From the NCBI RefSeq assembly GCF_900323885.1, contig NZ_OOHJ01000018.1:2219001-2283000 (forward strand): 64,000 bases of DNA, given 5' to 3'. Positions 49,970 to 61,713 of the stretch are shown here, piece after piece. Position 1 is the stretch's first letter, and each line of letters starts with the position of its first letter. Source of the stretch: [Actinomadura] parvosata subsp. kistnae. GTDB lineage: Bacteria > Actinomycetota > Actinomycetes > Streptosporangiales > Streptosporangiaceae. Under the pieces are notes generated by a model, which had not been told where the DNA came from, ran no database searches, and saw only the letters and a program-made list of their open reading frames with translations. The translations under genes and the position numbers were made by a program.

Positions 49970-51019
49970 ATGCCGGTGGGCTTCACTCAGCACTCCCTTG
50001 GTTCACGCATCGACCGGCGGCTGAGCGCATTCCTCGACTCCTGGCGGAATCCCGTCTCCGACCCGGGCGTCGAGGCCGCGTACGGCCTGCTGGCCGACTT
50101 CATCCTCAGCGGCGGCAAGCGGGTGCGCCCGCAGCTGTGCTACTGGGGCTGGCGCGGCGCCGGCGGCGACGACTGCGAGGAGATCATCAGCGCCGCCGCC
50201 GCACTGGAGCTGTGCCACGCGGGCCTGCTCATCCACGACGACATCATGGACGGCAGCCTGCTCCGCCGCGGGCACGCCACCGTCCACCGGAGTCTGACGG
50301 ACCTGCACCGGGGGCCGGGCGCGGAGGCGTTCGGCCAGGCGGGCGGCATCCTGCTGGGCACGCTCAGCCTGGCCTGGTCCGACGCGCTGCTGTCGTCGTG
50401 CGGGGTGGAGTCGGCCCGGCTGCGGGCCGCCCACCACCTGTTCGACGCCATGCGCACCGAGGTGATCAGCGGCCAGTACCTCGACGTCCTGGCCCAGCTC
50501 CGCTCGGGCGCGACGGAGGCCGAGGCGCTGACGGTGATCCGCTACAAGAGCGCCAAGTACACCGTCGAGCGGCCCCTGCAGATCGGCGGCGCGCTGGCCG
50601 GCGCCCCGCTGGAGCTGCTCGACGCCTACTCCAGGTTCGGGGTGCCGCTGGGCGAGGCGTTCCAGCTGCGCGACGACGTGCTCGGCACGTTCGGCTCGTC
50701 GGCCGAGACCGGCAAGTCGGCGCTCGACGACCTGCGCGAGGGCAAGCAGACCGTGATGTACGCCTACGCCGTGCAGCACGCCTCCCCCGCGCAGCTCGCC
50801 CACCTGAGCACCTGGCACGGCAACCCGGGGCTCACCGAGGAGCGCGCCGCCGAGGTGCGCCAGATCCTCATCGACACCGGAGCGCTGGCCCGGGTCGAGT
50901 CAATGATCGAAGAACGCGTGCGCGCGGCCATGTCCGCGCTGGCCGAGGCCCAGATCAAGCCCGAGGCCGCCGCCGTGCTGGCCCTGATGGCCGACCAGCT
51001 CGCGCACCGCACCAAGTGA
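49970..51019 (+). CDS. trans-polyprenyl diphosphate synthase
   Basis: A 349-residue head-to-tail prenyl synthetase. The first Asp-rich motif is LLIHDDIMDGS (Asp90, Asp91, Asp94), followed by LRRGHATVHR; the second is FQLRDDVLG (Asp235, Asp236). GGKRVRP (about 48-54) binds isopentenyl diphosphate. Chain length (farnesyl or geranylgeranyl) cannot be fixed from sequence, but the geosmin synthase in the same operon needs farnesyl diphosphate. First gene of the rightward operon. Confidence 0.93.
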   Translation: MPVGFTQHSLGSRIDRRLSAFLDSWRNPVSDPGVEAAYGLLADFILSGGKRVRPQLCYWGWRGAGGDDCEEIISAAAALELCHAGLLIHDDIMDGSLLRRGHATVHRSLTDLHRGPGAEAFGQAGGILLGTLSLAWSDALLSSCGVESARLRAAHHLFDAMRTEVISGQYLDVLAQLRSGATEAEALTVIRYKSAKYTVERPLQIGGALAGAPLELLDAYSRFGVPLGEAFQLRDDVLGTFGSSAETGKSALDDLREGKQTVMYAYAVQHASPAQLAHLSTWHGNPGLTEERAAEVRQILIDTGALARVESMIEERVRAAMSALAEAQIKPEAAAVLALMADQLAHRTK

Positions 51020-51034
51020 GGGACGTCTTCCACC

Positions 51035-51970
51035 ATGGCACAGGTACTACTCGCGGCTCCGCGCGGCTACTGCGCGGGCGTCGAACGCGCGATCGTCACC
51101 GTCGAAGAGGCGCTCAAGCGCTTCGGCTCCCCTGTCTACGTGCGCAAGCAGATCGTGCACAACACGTTCGTGGTCGACGACCTCAGCCGCCGGGGCGCGA
51201 TCTTCGTCGACGAGCTCGACGAGGTCCCCGACGGCGCGCTCGTCGTCTTCTCCGCCCACGGCGTCTCGCCGGCGGTGAAGCAGGAGGCGGCGCGGCGCGG
51301 GCTGCGCACCATCGACGCCACCTGCCCGCTGGTCACGAAGGTCCACAAGGAGGCCGTGCGGATGGCAGAGGCGGGCTACGAGATCGTCCTGATCGGGCAC
51401 GCCGAGCACGAGGAGGTCGAGGGCACGGTCGGCGAGGCCCCCGGGCGCATCCACGTCGTGGACCCCGCGAAGCCGGGCGAGTTCCGGGCGGACGGGCCGG
51501 TGAGCTGGCTGTCCCAGACCACGCTGGCGGTCGACGAGACCCTGCGGGCCGTGGAGCGGCTGCGCGAGCGCCACCCCGGCCTCGTCGACCCGCCCAGCGA
51601 CGACATCTGCTACGCCAGCCAGAACCGCCAGGAGGCGGTCCGCGCGATCGCGCCGCGCTGCGAGCTGGTCATCGTCGTCGGCTCCGCCAACTCCTCCAAC
51701 TCCCAGCGGCTGGTGGACGTCGCGCTCGCCGCCGGGGCGGGCGCGGCCTACCTGGTCGACCGGGCGGCGCACGCCGACGAGCGCTGGCTCGACGGCGTGC
51801 AGACCGTCGGGGTCAGCTCCGGCGCCTCGGTGCCGGAAGGGCTGGTCACCGAGTTACTCGACTGGCTGGCCGCCCATGGCTACGCCGACGTGGAGCCGGT
51901 GACCCTGACCGAGGAGACGCTCACCTTCTCCCTCCCGCTCGAACTCCGATCCAACCGCAAGCCGGGCTAG
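51035..51970 (+). CDS. ispH: 4-hydroxy-3-methylbut-2-enyl diphosphate reductase
   Basis: A 311-residue LytB/IspH, the last MEP enzyme, giving IPP and DMAPP. The three 4Fe-4S cysteines are Cys13 (RGYCAGV), Cys97 (DATCPLV) and Cys192 ([10 protein letters not shown]); [14 protein letters not shown] and [11 protein letters not shown] complete the active site. It sits 15 bases after the prenyl synthetase and 30 bases before the encapsulin gene. With dxs and ispG across the promoter, three of the seven MEP enzymes are here. Confidence 0.96.
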   Translation: MAQVLLAAPRGYCAGVERAIVTVEEALKRFGSPVYVRKQIVHNTFVVDDLSRRGAIFVDELDEVPDGALVVFSAHGVSPAVKQEAARRGLRTIDATCPLVTKVHKEAVRMAEAGYEIVLIGHAEHEEVEGTVGEAPGRIHVVDPAKPGEFRADGPVSWLSQTTLAVDETLRAVERLRERHPGLVDPPSDDICYASQNRQEAVRAIAPRCELVIVVGSANSSNSQRLVDVALAAGAGAAYLVDRAAHADERWLDGVQTVGVSSGASVPEGLVTELLDWLAAHGYADVEPVTLTEETLTFSLPLELRSNRKPG

Positions 51971-52000
51971 GGCCCACACCGAGATTGGTGGTGCAGCACG

Positions 52001-56028
<4,028 letters not shown>

Positions 56029-56449
56029 GATCCTCGCACCCCCCAACACGCGCTCTGGGGGTCGTCCTGCCGAATCGGGATGGCCACCGACACGCACCGC
56101 CGGTGGTCGACCCGAGTCCCAGGCTACACGACAGAGGTTTGACGATGTAATTTTCTTGGGAAAATGACCGATTTTTCGGACAATCCTGAATCTTTCCCCT
56201 GGATCACTTCTGTCATGAGTCGTCAGGCCCGGCGGGCGCGCGGCAGTGGACGCCTTGCCATGGATCTCCCGACCACCGCCCACCCCGCGCCGGCCGATGC
56301 CAAAAAGCACGAAATATCCGCTTATTGTGCGAGGCGCGTAATGGCGTTTTGTCGCAATAGAAGAGAGAAAAGTACGCAGACAAGACAACTGCGTACAGGT
56401 CGGCGCTCATGCCCCCGGACGCCGCGCGAAACGGGAGCGCTGATATGCC
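56029..56449. promoter_or_regulatory. 421-base divergent non-coding region with an inverted repeat
   Basis: Markedly more AT-rich than its surroundings, especially 56140-56180 and 56330-56380. It holds promoters for the STAS gene (left) and NlpC/P60 gene (right). A perfect 8-bp inverted repeat, GTACGCAG (56372-56379) and CTGCGTAC (56389-56396), lies about 55 bases before the NlpC/P60 start and could be an operator or leader hairpin. I see no gene and no recognisable c-di-AMP riboswitch. Confidence 0.55.
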
Positions 56450-56986
56450 ATGAACCGAAAAGGGACACGGCAGGTGACGGCCGCGATCTGCGCCATCGTG
56501 TGCGCGATCACGACCACTGTCGCGTCCGCCACCCCTGCCACGGGATCCGCGACCGGAGGCATCGCCCTCAGGGCCGCGCTGGAGATGATCGGAGTGCCCT
56601 ACTCGTGGGGCGGAGGCGGCATCCACGGGCCCGGCTACGGCATCGGGCGGGGCGCCAGGACGAAGGGCTTCGACTGCTCGGGCCTGGCCGAGTACGCCTA
56701 CGCGCGGGCCGGGGTGCTCATCGGCACCACCACCACGGAGCAGTGGCGCTCGGGCATCCGGGTGCCGCAGGAGCTGCTGGAGCCGGGGGACCTGGTCTTC
56801 TTCGACAACGACCGGGCGCGGGCGGGGCCGGAGCACGTGGGGCTGGCCGTGGACGGGCAGCGGATGGTGCACGCGCCGTACACCGGCGCCGTGGTGCGGA
56901 TCGACCCGCTGGACCGGCCGGACCTGCTGGGAGTGGTGCGGCCCGGCTGGGGCCGCGGGGAGGCGGAGGTTGAGGTGGAGGGGTGA
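56450..56986 (+). CDS. secreted NlpC/P60 cell-wall endopeptidase
   Basis: A 178-residue exported protein. Signal peptide about 1-28 (TAAICAIVCAITTTVASA); NlpC/P60 domain about 35-170 with catalytic Cys in KGFDCSGLAEYAYARAG, His in PEHVGLAVDGQ and third polar residue near MVHAPYTGAVV. YSWGGGGIHGPGYG is the substrate-side loop. It would cleave peptide stems of peptidoglycan. No SH3, LysM or coiled-coil domain. The C-terminus is acidic and a tandem repeat begins at the base after the stop. Confidence 0.92.
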   Translation: MNRKGTRQVTAAICAIVCAITTTVASATPATGSATGGIALRAALEMIGVPYSWGGGGIHGPGYGIGRGARTKGFDCSGLAEYAYARAGVLIGTTTTEQWRSGIRVPQELLEPGDLVFFDNDRARAGPEHVGLAVDGQRMVHAPYTGAVVRIDPLDRPDLLGVVRPGWGRGEAEVEVEG

Positions 56987-57076
56987 GCGGGCTTCCTGCC
57001 GCCCCTTCTCGGTTCGGCGGGGTTCCCGCCGCCCGTCATCGGCCGGGCGGGGTTCCTGCCGCCTGCCGTACGTCCC
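56987..57076. repeat. tandem repeat, 30-bp unit, right after a stop codon
   Basis: Three units (56987-57016, 57017-57046, 57047-57076) of the type GCGGGGTTCCTGCCGCCCGT then CATCGGCCGG, beginning at the first base after the NlpC/P60 stop. The third unit decays at its end. Confidence 0.85.
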
Positions 57077-57200
57077 GCGGGCTCTCCTCGACGGATCGCG
57101 CCGGGGGACGTACGGCCACCGAATGCCTTGGTGTGCGGGAAATCCGTACCGTGGTCTCGCGAGTCACCACGGCCGGCTCTCCCGCTCACGCGAGCATGGG

Positions 57201-57503
57201 TTACTCGGACTTGGAGAAACCGTTCTCGATCTCGGTGTCCTTGTTGTGGTCACCGACGGACGGCTGGTTGTTGTTCAGCAGCTGGAGGTCGACCTCGTCG
57301 AGGATGTTGATGATCTCAACCTCGATGTCGTTGGCCGAGTGGTTCAGCACGTCGTTCAGCGCGTCGTCGATGATTTGGAACTGGGACAGCAGGGCCTGGC
57401 CCTTGTTGCTCGGGTTGGGGCCGACGTCGGCGGACGCGGCGGTCGCGGAGAACCCGAGAGCGGCGGCCGCGATAGCGGCACCGGCCAGAATACGACGGAT
57501 CAT
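57201..57503 (-). CDS. small secreted protein, paralogue 1 of 3
   Basis: A 100-residue exported protein with signal peptide MIRRILAGAAIAAAALGFSA, cleaved probably after ASA (about residue 25). The mature part (about 75 residues) is acidic, without Cys, and keeps the pattern shared by the three paralogues: DVGPN, SQFQIIDD, LND/NVLNHSANDIEV, IINILDEV, LLNNNQPSVG, then NKDTEI near the end. I do not recognise a family. Size, export and Asn/Gln-rich core recall structural coat proteins such as rodlins or chaplins, but there is no clear homology. Ribosome site GGAGG about 8 bases upstream. Confidence 0.85.
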   Translation of the reverse strand: MIRRILAGAAIAAAALGFSATAASADVGPNPSNKGQALLSQFQIIDDALNDVLNHSANDIEVEIINILDEVDLQLLNNNQPSVGDHNKDTEIENGFSKSE

Positions 57504-57973
57504 TGTTTGCTTTCCTCCATGGATCGGCGGCGGGAATCCCGGCGCCGGGTTCATTCGTGCAGAGCTGTGAGGTGCCGCTGTCAACGATCGTGGCGGGCAT
57601 CGGAGATAGCAAACTCGAAATGCCCTCATGGAGGTCAAGGAGGCGCTTGGATTCTTTGGCACTGGATTTCGGCGACCGGCGGGGTCGTCGTTGAGTATCG
57701 GTGTCCGTGGATATCGGCGTCCGTGTCACTCACGATTTCCGGCCGGCTTCGCAAAGGCTGGGAAGCGTCTGCCGCACGTCCTCGGGCGACCTTGTGCGGT
57801 CGCGCCGAGGACGTACGGCCCCCGAACGCTTCAGTGCCCCGAAAGCCGCTCCGTGGCCTCGCGAGTCTCCACGATCAAGTTCTTTCGTGCACCTGGGAGA
57901 GAGGAGGGCGGTTGGCCACGCGGCCCGCTTCGGTGCGGTGCCGCCGCGTCTCCTCCGCTTTTCGGCCCGAGGG
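57504..57973. promoter_or_regulatory. conserved upstream region of secreted paralogue 1
   Basis: Of this 470-base gap, about 57504-57665 is the leader/promoter of paralogue 1 and aligns with the matching regions of paralogues 2 and 3, including TTGACCT (minus strand, 57632-57638), 129 bases before the start. The rest (about 57700-57973) is the downstream flank of paralogue 2 and resembles DNA downstream of paralogue 1 (GACGTACGGCC, CGTGG-CTCGCGAGT). No gene is seen. Confidence 0.65.
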
Positions 57974-58276
57974 CTACTCGGCCTTGGCGTGCCCGTTGCT
58001 GATCTCGGTGTCCTTGTTGGCGTCGCCTACCGAGGGCTGGTTGTTGTTCAGCGCCTGGACGTTGACCTCGTCGAGGATGTTGATGATCTCGACCTCGAGG
58101 TCGTTCAGGGTGTGGTTGGCGACGTCGTTCAGGAGATCGTCGATGACCTGGAACTGGCTCAGGATGGCCTGGCCGCCGTTGTACGGGTTGGGGCCGACGT
58201 CGGCGGACGCGGCGGTCGCGGAGAACCCGAATGCGGCGGCCGCGATAGCGGCACCGGCCAGAATACGACGGATCAT
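57974..58276 (-). CDS. small secreted protein, paralogue 2 of 3
   Basis: 100 residues, same length as its neighbours. The signal peptide differs from paralogue 1 by one residue (AAAAFGFSA). The mature part keeps DVGPNPYN, SQFQVIDDLLNDV, LNDLEVEIINILDEV, NNNQPSVGDANKDTEI and a basic/acidic tail HAKAE. Nearly identical leaders in paralogues 2 and 3 show this pair is the most recent duplication. Exported and probably cell-surface or matrix associated; function unknown. Confidence 0.87.
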   Translation of the reverse strand: MIRRILAGAAIAAAAFGFSATAASADVGPNPYNGGQAILSQFQVIDDLLNDVANHTLNDLEVEIINILDEVNVQALNNNQPSVGDANKDTEISNGHAKAE

Positions 58277-58603
58277 GGTTGCTTTCCTCCGTGGATCGGC
58301 GCGGAATTCCGGCGCCATAGTCGTTCGTGCAGGGCTGTGAGGTGCCGCCAATAACAATTGCGGCGGGCGGCGGAGCCCGCAACCCGGAAAGGCCTTATGG
58401 AGGTCAAGAAGCCGCCTCGATTCTTTGGTGTCGGGTTTCACGGCCGGGAAACCGGCAGCGGTGCGACGGGTCCCCGACATCGCGGCGCTTTAGTCTTTCC
58501 ATGGCCTCGCGGATACCACCGCCGGCTCTTTCGCATACGGACGGGCAGGAGGCGGCCGGGTCACGGGGCCCGGCCGCTCCCATCGTCCGTGGACGCCCTG
58601 GAC
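58277..58603. promoter_or_regulatory. conserved upstream region of secreted paralogue 2
   Basis: The first 75 bases (58277-58351) are almost identical to the leader of paralogue 3 and include the ribosome site and a palindrome GGCGCGGAATTCCGGCGCC (58298-58316). TTGACCT (minus strand, 58401-58407) stands 125 bases before the start, as in paralogue 3. The remaining bases to 58603 are the downstream flank of paralogue 3. No gene is seen. Confidence 0.7.
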
Positions 58604-58906
58604 CTACTCCGCGCTGGCGTGGCCGTTCTTGATGTCGGTGTCCTTGTTGTGGTTGCCGACAGTGGGCTGGTTGTTGTTCAGCAGCGGGACGTTGACCTCG
58701 TCCAGGATGTTGATGATCTGGACTTCGATGTCGTTGGCCGAGTGGTTCAGCACGTTGTTCAGCACGTCGTCGAGGATCTGGAACTGGCTGATGACGTCCG
58801 CGCCCTCGTTGCGCACGTTGGGGCCGACGTCGGCGGACGCGGCGGTCGCGGAGAACCCGAAGGCGGCGGCCGCGATAGCGGCACCGGCCAGAATACGACG
58901 GATCAT
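58604..58906 (-). CDS. small secreted protein, paralogue 3 of 3
   Basis: 100 residues, signal peptide identical to that of paralogue 2. Mature part DVGPNVRN, ISQFQILDDVLNNVLNHS, NDIEVQIINILDEV, LLNNNQPTVGNHNKDTDI, tail HASAE. No Cys, net acidic. The three genes have the same orientation, each with its own leader, so they are three transcription units rather than an operon. Unknown function; high expression would fit the strong GGAGG sites. Confidence 0.87.
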   Translation of the reverse strand: MIRRILAGAAIAAAAFGFSATAASADVGPNVRNEGADVISQFQILDDVLNNVLNHSANDIEVQIINILDEVNVPLLNNNQPTVGNHNKDTDIKNGHASAE

Positions 58907-59241
58907 GGTTGCTTTCCTCCGTGGATCGGCGCGGAATTCCGGCGCCATAGTCGTTCGTGCAGGGCTGTGAGGTGCCGCGAATAACCCTCACGGGAAGAGA
59001 CGAAAACCGCAACTCGGAAAGACCTTGGCTAGGTCAAAGTGCCGCCTCTATTTTTTGGCGTCGGCTTTTCCCGGCCCGCCGCGGCACCGCCCTGTACTGG
59101 ACTTCGGCGCTCCGCATTCAACCGGCGTCCGGTCGCCTGGGAACGTCCACGGGGAATTCGTTCACCGCTCGTTGGACAACATTCGACCGGCTCTTTGGGG
59201 ATCCTTCCTGTACCGGTGGAGGAGGCTGCCGGTAACGCTCG
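58907..59241. promoter_or_regulatory. conserved upstream region of secreted paralogue 3
   Basis: Leader and promoter of paralogue 3: the palindrome GGCGCGGAATTCCGGCGCC at 58928-58946 and TTGACCT (minus strand, 59031-59037), 125 bases before the start. The homology with the other two upstream regions fades beyond about 59060. From there to 59241 I see no gene or clear site. Confidence 0.65.
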
Positions 59242-59688
59242 TCACGACTCCTCGGCGAGACGGTCGAGGGCCGCCGAGAGCCGCTGGAGCGCCTCCAGGC
59301 ACCGCCGCGCGTCCTCGACGCCGAGCTCCCCCACCAGCCGGTCGGCGAACTCCTGATGACCGGGGACGATCTTGGCGATGGCCTCGCGCCCCGCCTGCGT
59401 GGGGCTCAGCAGCTTGGCCCGCCGGTGCGCCGGGTTGGGCCGGTACTCGGCCAGCCCCCGCTCCACCAGCAGGTCGGCGATGCGCTGCACGCCCTGCCTG
59501 GTCATCCCCATGACGCGGGCGATGCCCGCGACGGGCAGCGGCTCGCGCAGGACCGCGCCGAGCACCTGCCACCACGCGGCCGTCATCCCCGACGGCCGGG
59601 CCAGCCCCTCCGCCACCTGGAGGAACTGGCCGTTGAGCCGGAAGGCTCTTAACGCCATGCCGGACAACAACTCGGCGCTCTCGCTCAT
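59242..59688 (-). CDS. MarR-family transcriptional regulator
   Basis: A 148-residue regulator; the ATG at 59688 overlaps the stop of the DJ-1-like gene (ATGA). Winged helix about 35-100 (MTAAWWQVLGAVLREPLPVA, GIARVMGMTRQGVQRIADLL, NPAHRRAKLLSPTQAG). It probably binds the large palindrome at 60302-60336 in front of its own operon and so also affects the divergent NERD gene; this is inference from position. Ligand unknown. Confidence 0.92.
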   Translation of the reverse strand: MSESAELLSGMALRAFRLNGQFLQVAEGLARPSGMTAAWWQVLGAVLREPLPVAGIARVMGMTRQGVQRIADLLVERGLAEYRPNPAHRRAKLLSPTQAGREAIAKIVPGHQEFADRLVGELGVEDARRCLEALQRLSAALDRLAEES

Positions 59689-60302
59689 GCCGTCATCAAC
59701 ACCTCGAAGGCCGAGGCGTCGCTCCTGGCGAACAGCCGGAACCAGGCATCCAGCACCTCGGGCCGGTAGATGTCGAGGCGGCGGAAGACCTCCCTGGCGA
59801 ACGCCACCGGCTCCGTCGGGCCGGCCGTGACGAGGTCGCCGTCGAGCACCGCGTCGCGGTCGAGGTAGCGCTTGGCCCCGGCGTACCCCTCCTGAGCCTC
59901 CAGGTACTGGGGTGCGGCGCCGGTGTGGTCGCGGTCGTCGAGCAGCCCCTCGCGGGCCAGCCCCGCCGTGGCGCCGCAGATGGCGGCCACCGGCACCCCC
60001 GCGTCGAGGAACTCGCGGGCCTTGCCCGCGAACGGCGCCAGCGCGTCTCCCGCGTCCCACAGGTCGGCCCCGGGCAGGATGAGAAGTGCGCTGTCCGCAG
60101 GGGAGAGGTCCGCCAACGCGATGTCGGGCGTGATGCGCAGGCCGCCCATGGTGACCACCGGGTCGGTGGTCAGGCCGACGGTGACGATCTCGAACCCGCC
60201 GGCCTCGCGCTGGTAGTGGCCGTTGCGCAGATGAGAGGTGAGGTGACCGGTCTCCCAGTCGGCGAGCGTGTCGTAAACGGCGTGGTGAGCGATTTTCTTC
60301 AT
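59685..60302 (-). CDS. DJ-1/PfpI-family protein
   Basis: A 205-residue class I glutamine-amidotransferase-like protein. The nucleophile elbow is PVAAICGATAGLAREG with Cys109; the acidic residue near the N-terminal strand is in ETGHL (about 17-21). Related YdeA/PfpI proteins act in stress responses or as glyoxalases/deglycases; exact activity unknown. First gene of an operon with marR. Its start codon touches the edge of a 35-base palindrome. Confidence 0.9.
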   Translation of the reverse strand: MKKIAHHAVYDTLADWETGHLTSHLRNGHYQREAGGFEIVTVGLTTDPVVTMGGLRITPDIALADLSPADSALLILPGADLWDAGDALAPFAGKAREFLDAGVPVAAICGATAGLAREGLLDDRDHTGAAPQYLEAQEGYAGAKRYLDRDAVLDGDLVTAGPTEPVAFAREVFRRLDIYRPEVLDAWFRLFARSDASAFEVLMTA

Positions 60303-60336
60303 GACAGTATCTTGTCATAACGACAACATGCTGTCA
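60302..60336. promoter_or_regulatory. large palindrome, probable MarR operator
   Basis: TGACAG-4-TTGTC and GACAA-4-CTGTCA arranged symmetrically about ATAAC (60317-60321), giving 11 perfectly paired bases in each 15-base arm over 35 bases. It contains the inner site TTGTCATAACGACAA (60312-60326). It lies between the DJ-1-marR operon and the NERD gene and overlaps the DJ-1 start codon by one base. Confidence 0.8.
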
Positions 60337-60363
60337 ATCGATAACCGTGGAAGGATAGGCCGC

Positions 60364-61713
60364 ATGGCAGAGATCGTCGGCGGAGGACGTCCGGTCAACG
60401 ACGCCGAGCGGCGCGTGATCGCATACCTGCGCGACCACGCGCCCGCCGACTGGCTGCTGCTGCACAACGTCGAGGTCCCGCGCGGCCACGACGTCTTCGA
60501 GGTCGACCTGCTCGTGCTGACCGGCCACTCGCTCGTCGTGGTCGACGTCAAGGGCACCCGCGGGCGCATCGAGGTGTCGGGCACCCGCTGGTTCCCGCCG
60601 CGCAGAGAGGCGTTCGGGTCGCCGGTGACCAAGCTGCGCGGCACCGCCAAGGCGCTCAAGGGCCTGCTCGTGTCCAGGGCCACCCAGCTCGAACGCGTCT
60701 ACGTCGACAGCCTGGTCGTGCTCACCTCGCCCGACGCCGAGCTGGTCGACTCGGCCGGCCGCGACGCGGTCAACGTCACCGACCTGCCCGGCCTGCTCCC
60801 CACGCTCAGCGACGTCTCCCGCGTCCGGCGCGGGTGCAGCCCCGACGCCAGGCCGTACCTCACCGCGATCCTCGACGCCCTCAACCAGACCGTACGCCGC
60901 AGCACCGCCCCGCCCCGCTACGGCAACTGGGAGGTCGAGGAGCAGCTCGGCGGCGACTCCAAGGTCACCGAATACCGCGCCTTCAACGTCACGCTGCCCG
61001 GCAGCGAGACCGTGCTGCTGCGCGTCTACCAGGCCGACCCCATGGCCGACCAGCAGGCGCGGGCGGCCGAGCGGCAGCGCATCGCCAACGCCTACCAGAC
61101 GCTGGCCCGCATCCCGCCGCACCCGCGCGTGGTGCGCTCGCGCGACTTCTTCGCCATCGACGACGAGAGCCGGTTCGTGCTCGTGCTCGACGACGTGCAC
61201 GGCGAGGCGCTGCACCTGGCCCTCGGCAAGGGCGCCCCGCTCGGCGTGATCCAAGACCTGCTGAGCGGCCTCGCCCACGCCCACGCCAACGGCGTCGTGC
61301 ACCGCGCGCTCACCCCCGCCGCCGTGCTGGTCACCGACGACGGGCACGCGGTGCTCACCGGCTTCGACTACGCCAAGCCGGGCCCCCGCAACTACACCGT
61401 CGCCCACGAGCTGGGCAACGTCCTCGACGCCGCCTACGTGGCGCCCGAGTGCCAGGAGCGGCCCGACCTGATGACCACCGCCTCCGACGTGTACGCGGCC
61501 GGCGTCATCGCCTTCCAGCTCCTCACCGGGCAGCTGCCCACCAGCGGCGACGCCCAGGGCCCCGACGTGCCCGAGGTGGTGCGCCGCATGCTCGACCACT
61601 CCCCCGCCAAGCGCCCGTCGGCGGCCGAGGCACTGGAGATGCTGCGCGCCGGCGCCCCCGCCCAGGGCTCGAAGCTCAGGAGGTTCGTGCGTCGCATAGT
61701 GTCCCGATCATGA
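60364..61713 (+). CDS. NERD-domain protein with kinase-like (pseudokinase) domain
   Basis: A 449-residue protein from the ATG at 60364 (GGAAGGA upstream). The NERD domain (about 10-125) has the nuclease-related core VEVPRGHDVFEVDLLVLTG and LVVVDVKGTRGRIE. A protein-kinase-like domain (about 205-430) follows, but key residues are lost: Arg in LLRVYQ where Lys is expected, HRALTPAAVLV for HRDxKxxN, and GFDYAK for DFG. It is therefore likely a pseudokinase. NERD-kinase fusions occur in phage-defence proteins such as PglW, but no other Pgl/BREX gene is present. Coupled to a GNAT gene by ATGA. Confidence 0.88.
   Translation: MAEIVGGGRPVNDAERRVIAYLRDHAPADWLLLHNVEVPRGHDVFEVDLLVLTGHSLVVVDVKGTRGRIEVSGTRWFPPRREAFGSPVTKLRGTAKALKGLLVSRATQLERVYVDSLVVLTSPDAELVDSAGRDAVNVTDLPGLLPTLSDVSRVRRGCSPDARPYLTAILDALNQTVRRSTAPPRYGNWEVEEQLGGDSKVTEYRAFNVTLPGSETVLLRVYQADPMADQQARAAERQRIANAYQTLARIPPHPRVVRSRDFFAIDDESRFVLVLDDVHGEALHLALGKGAPLGVIQDLLSGLAHAHANGVVHRALTPAAVLVTDDGHAVLTGFDYAKPGPRNYTVAHELGNVLDAAYVAPECQERPDLMTTASDVYAAGVIAFQLLTGQLPTSGDAQGPDVPEVVRRMLDHSPAKRPSAAEALEMLRAGAPAQGSKLRRFVRRIVSRS

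Noticed and set aside
56431-56442. CelR-like half site (CGGGAGCGCT) before the NlpC/P60 gene
   Set aside because: Only one half matches; the second arm of the palindrome is missing, unlike the four perfect sites.
56029-56449. c-di-AMP (ydaO) riboswitch before the cell-wall hydrolase
   Set aside because: Such switches often precede NlpC/P60 genes in actinomycetes, but I could not find the expected conserved GC-rich junction segments; a covariance-model search would settle it.
60364-61713. Full BREX/Pgl phage-defence system
   Set aside because: The NERD-kinase layout recalls PglW, but the protein is much shorter, its kinase motifs are lost, and no PglX, PglZ, BrxC or BrxL gene is nearby.
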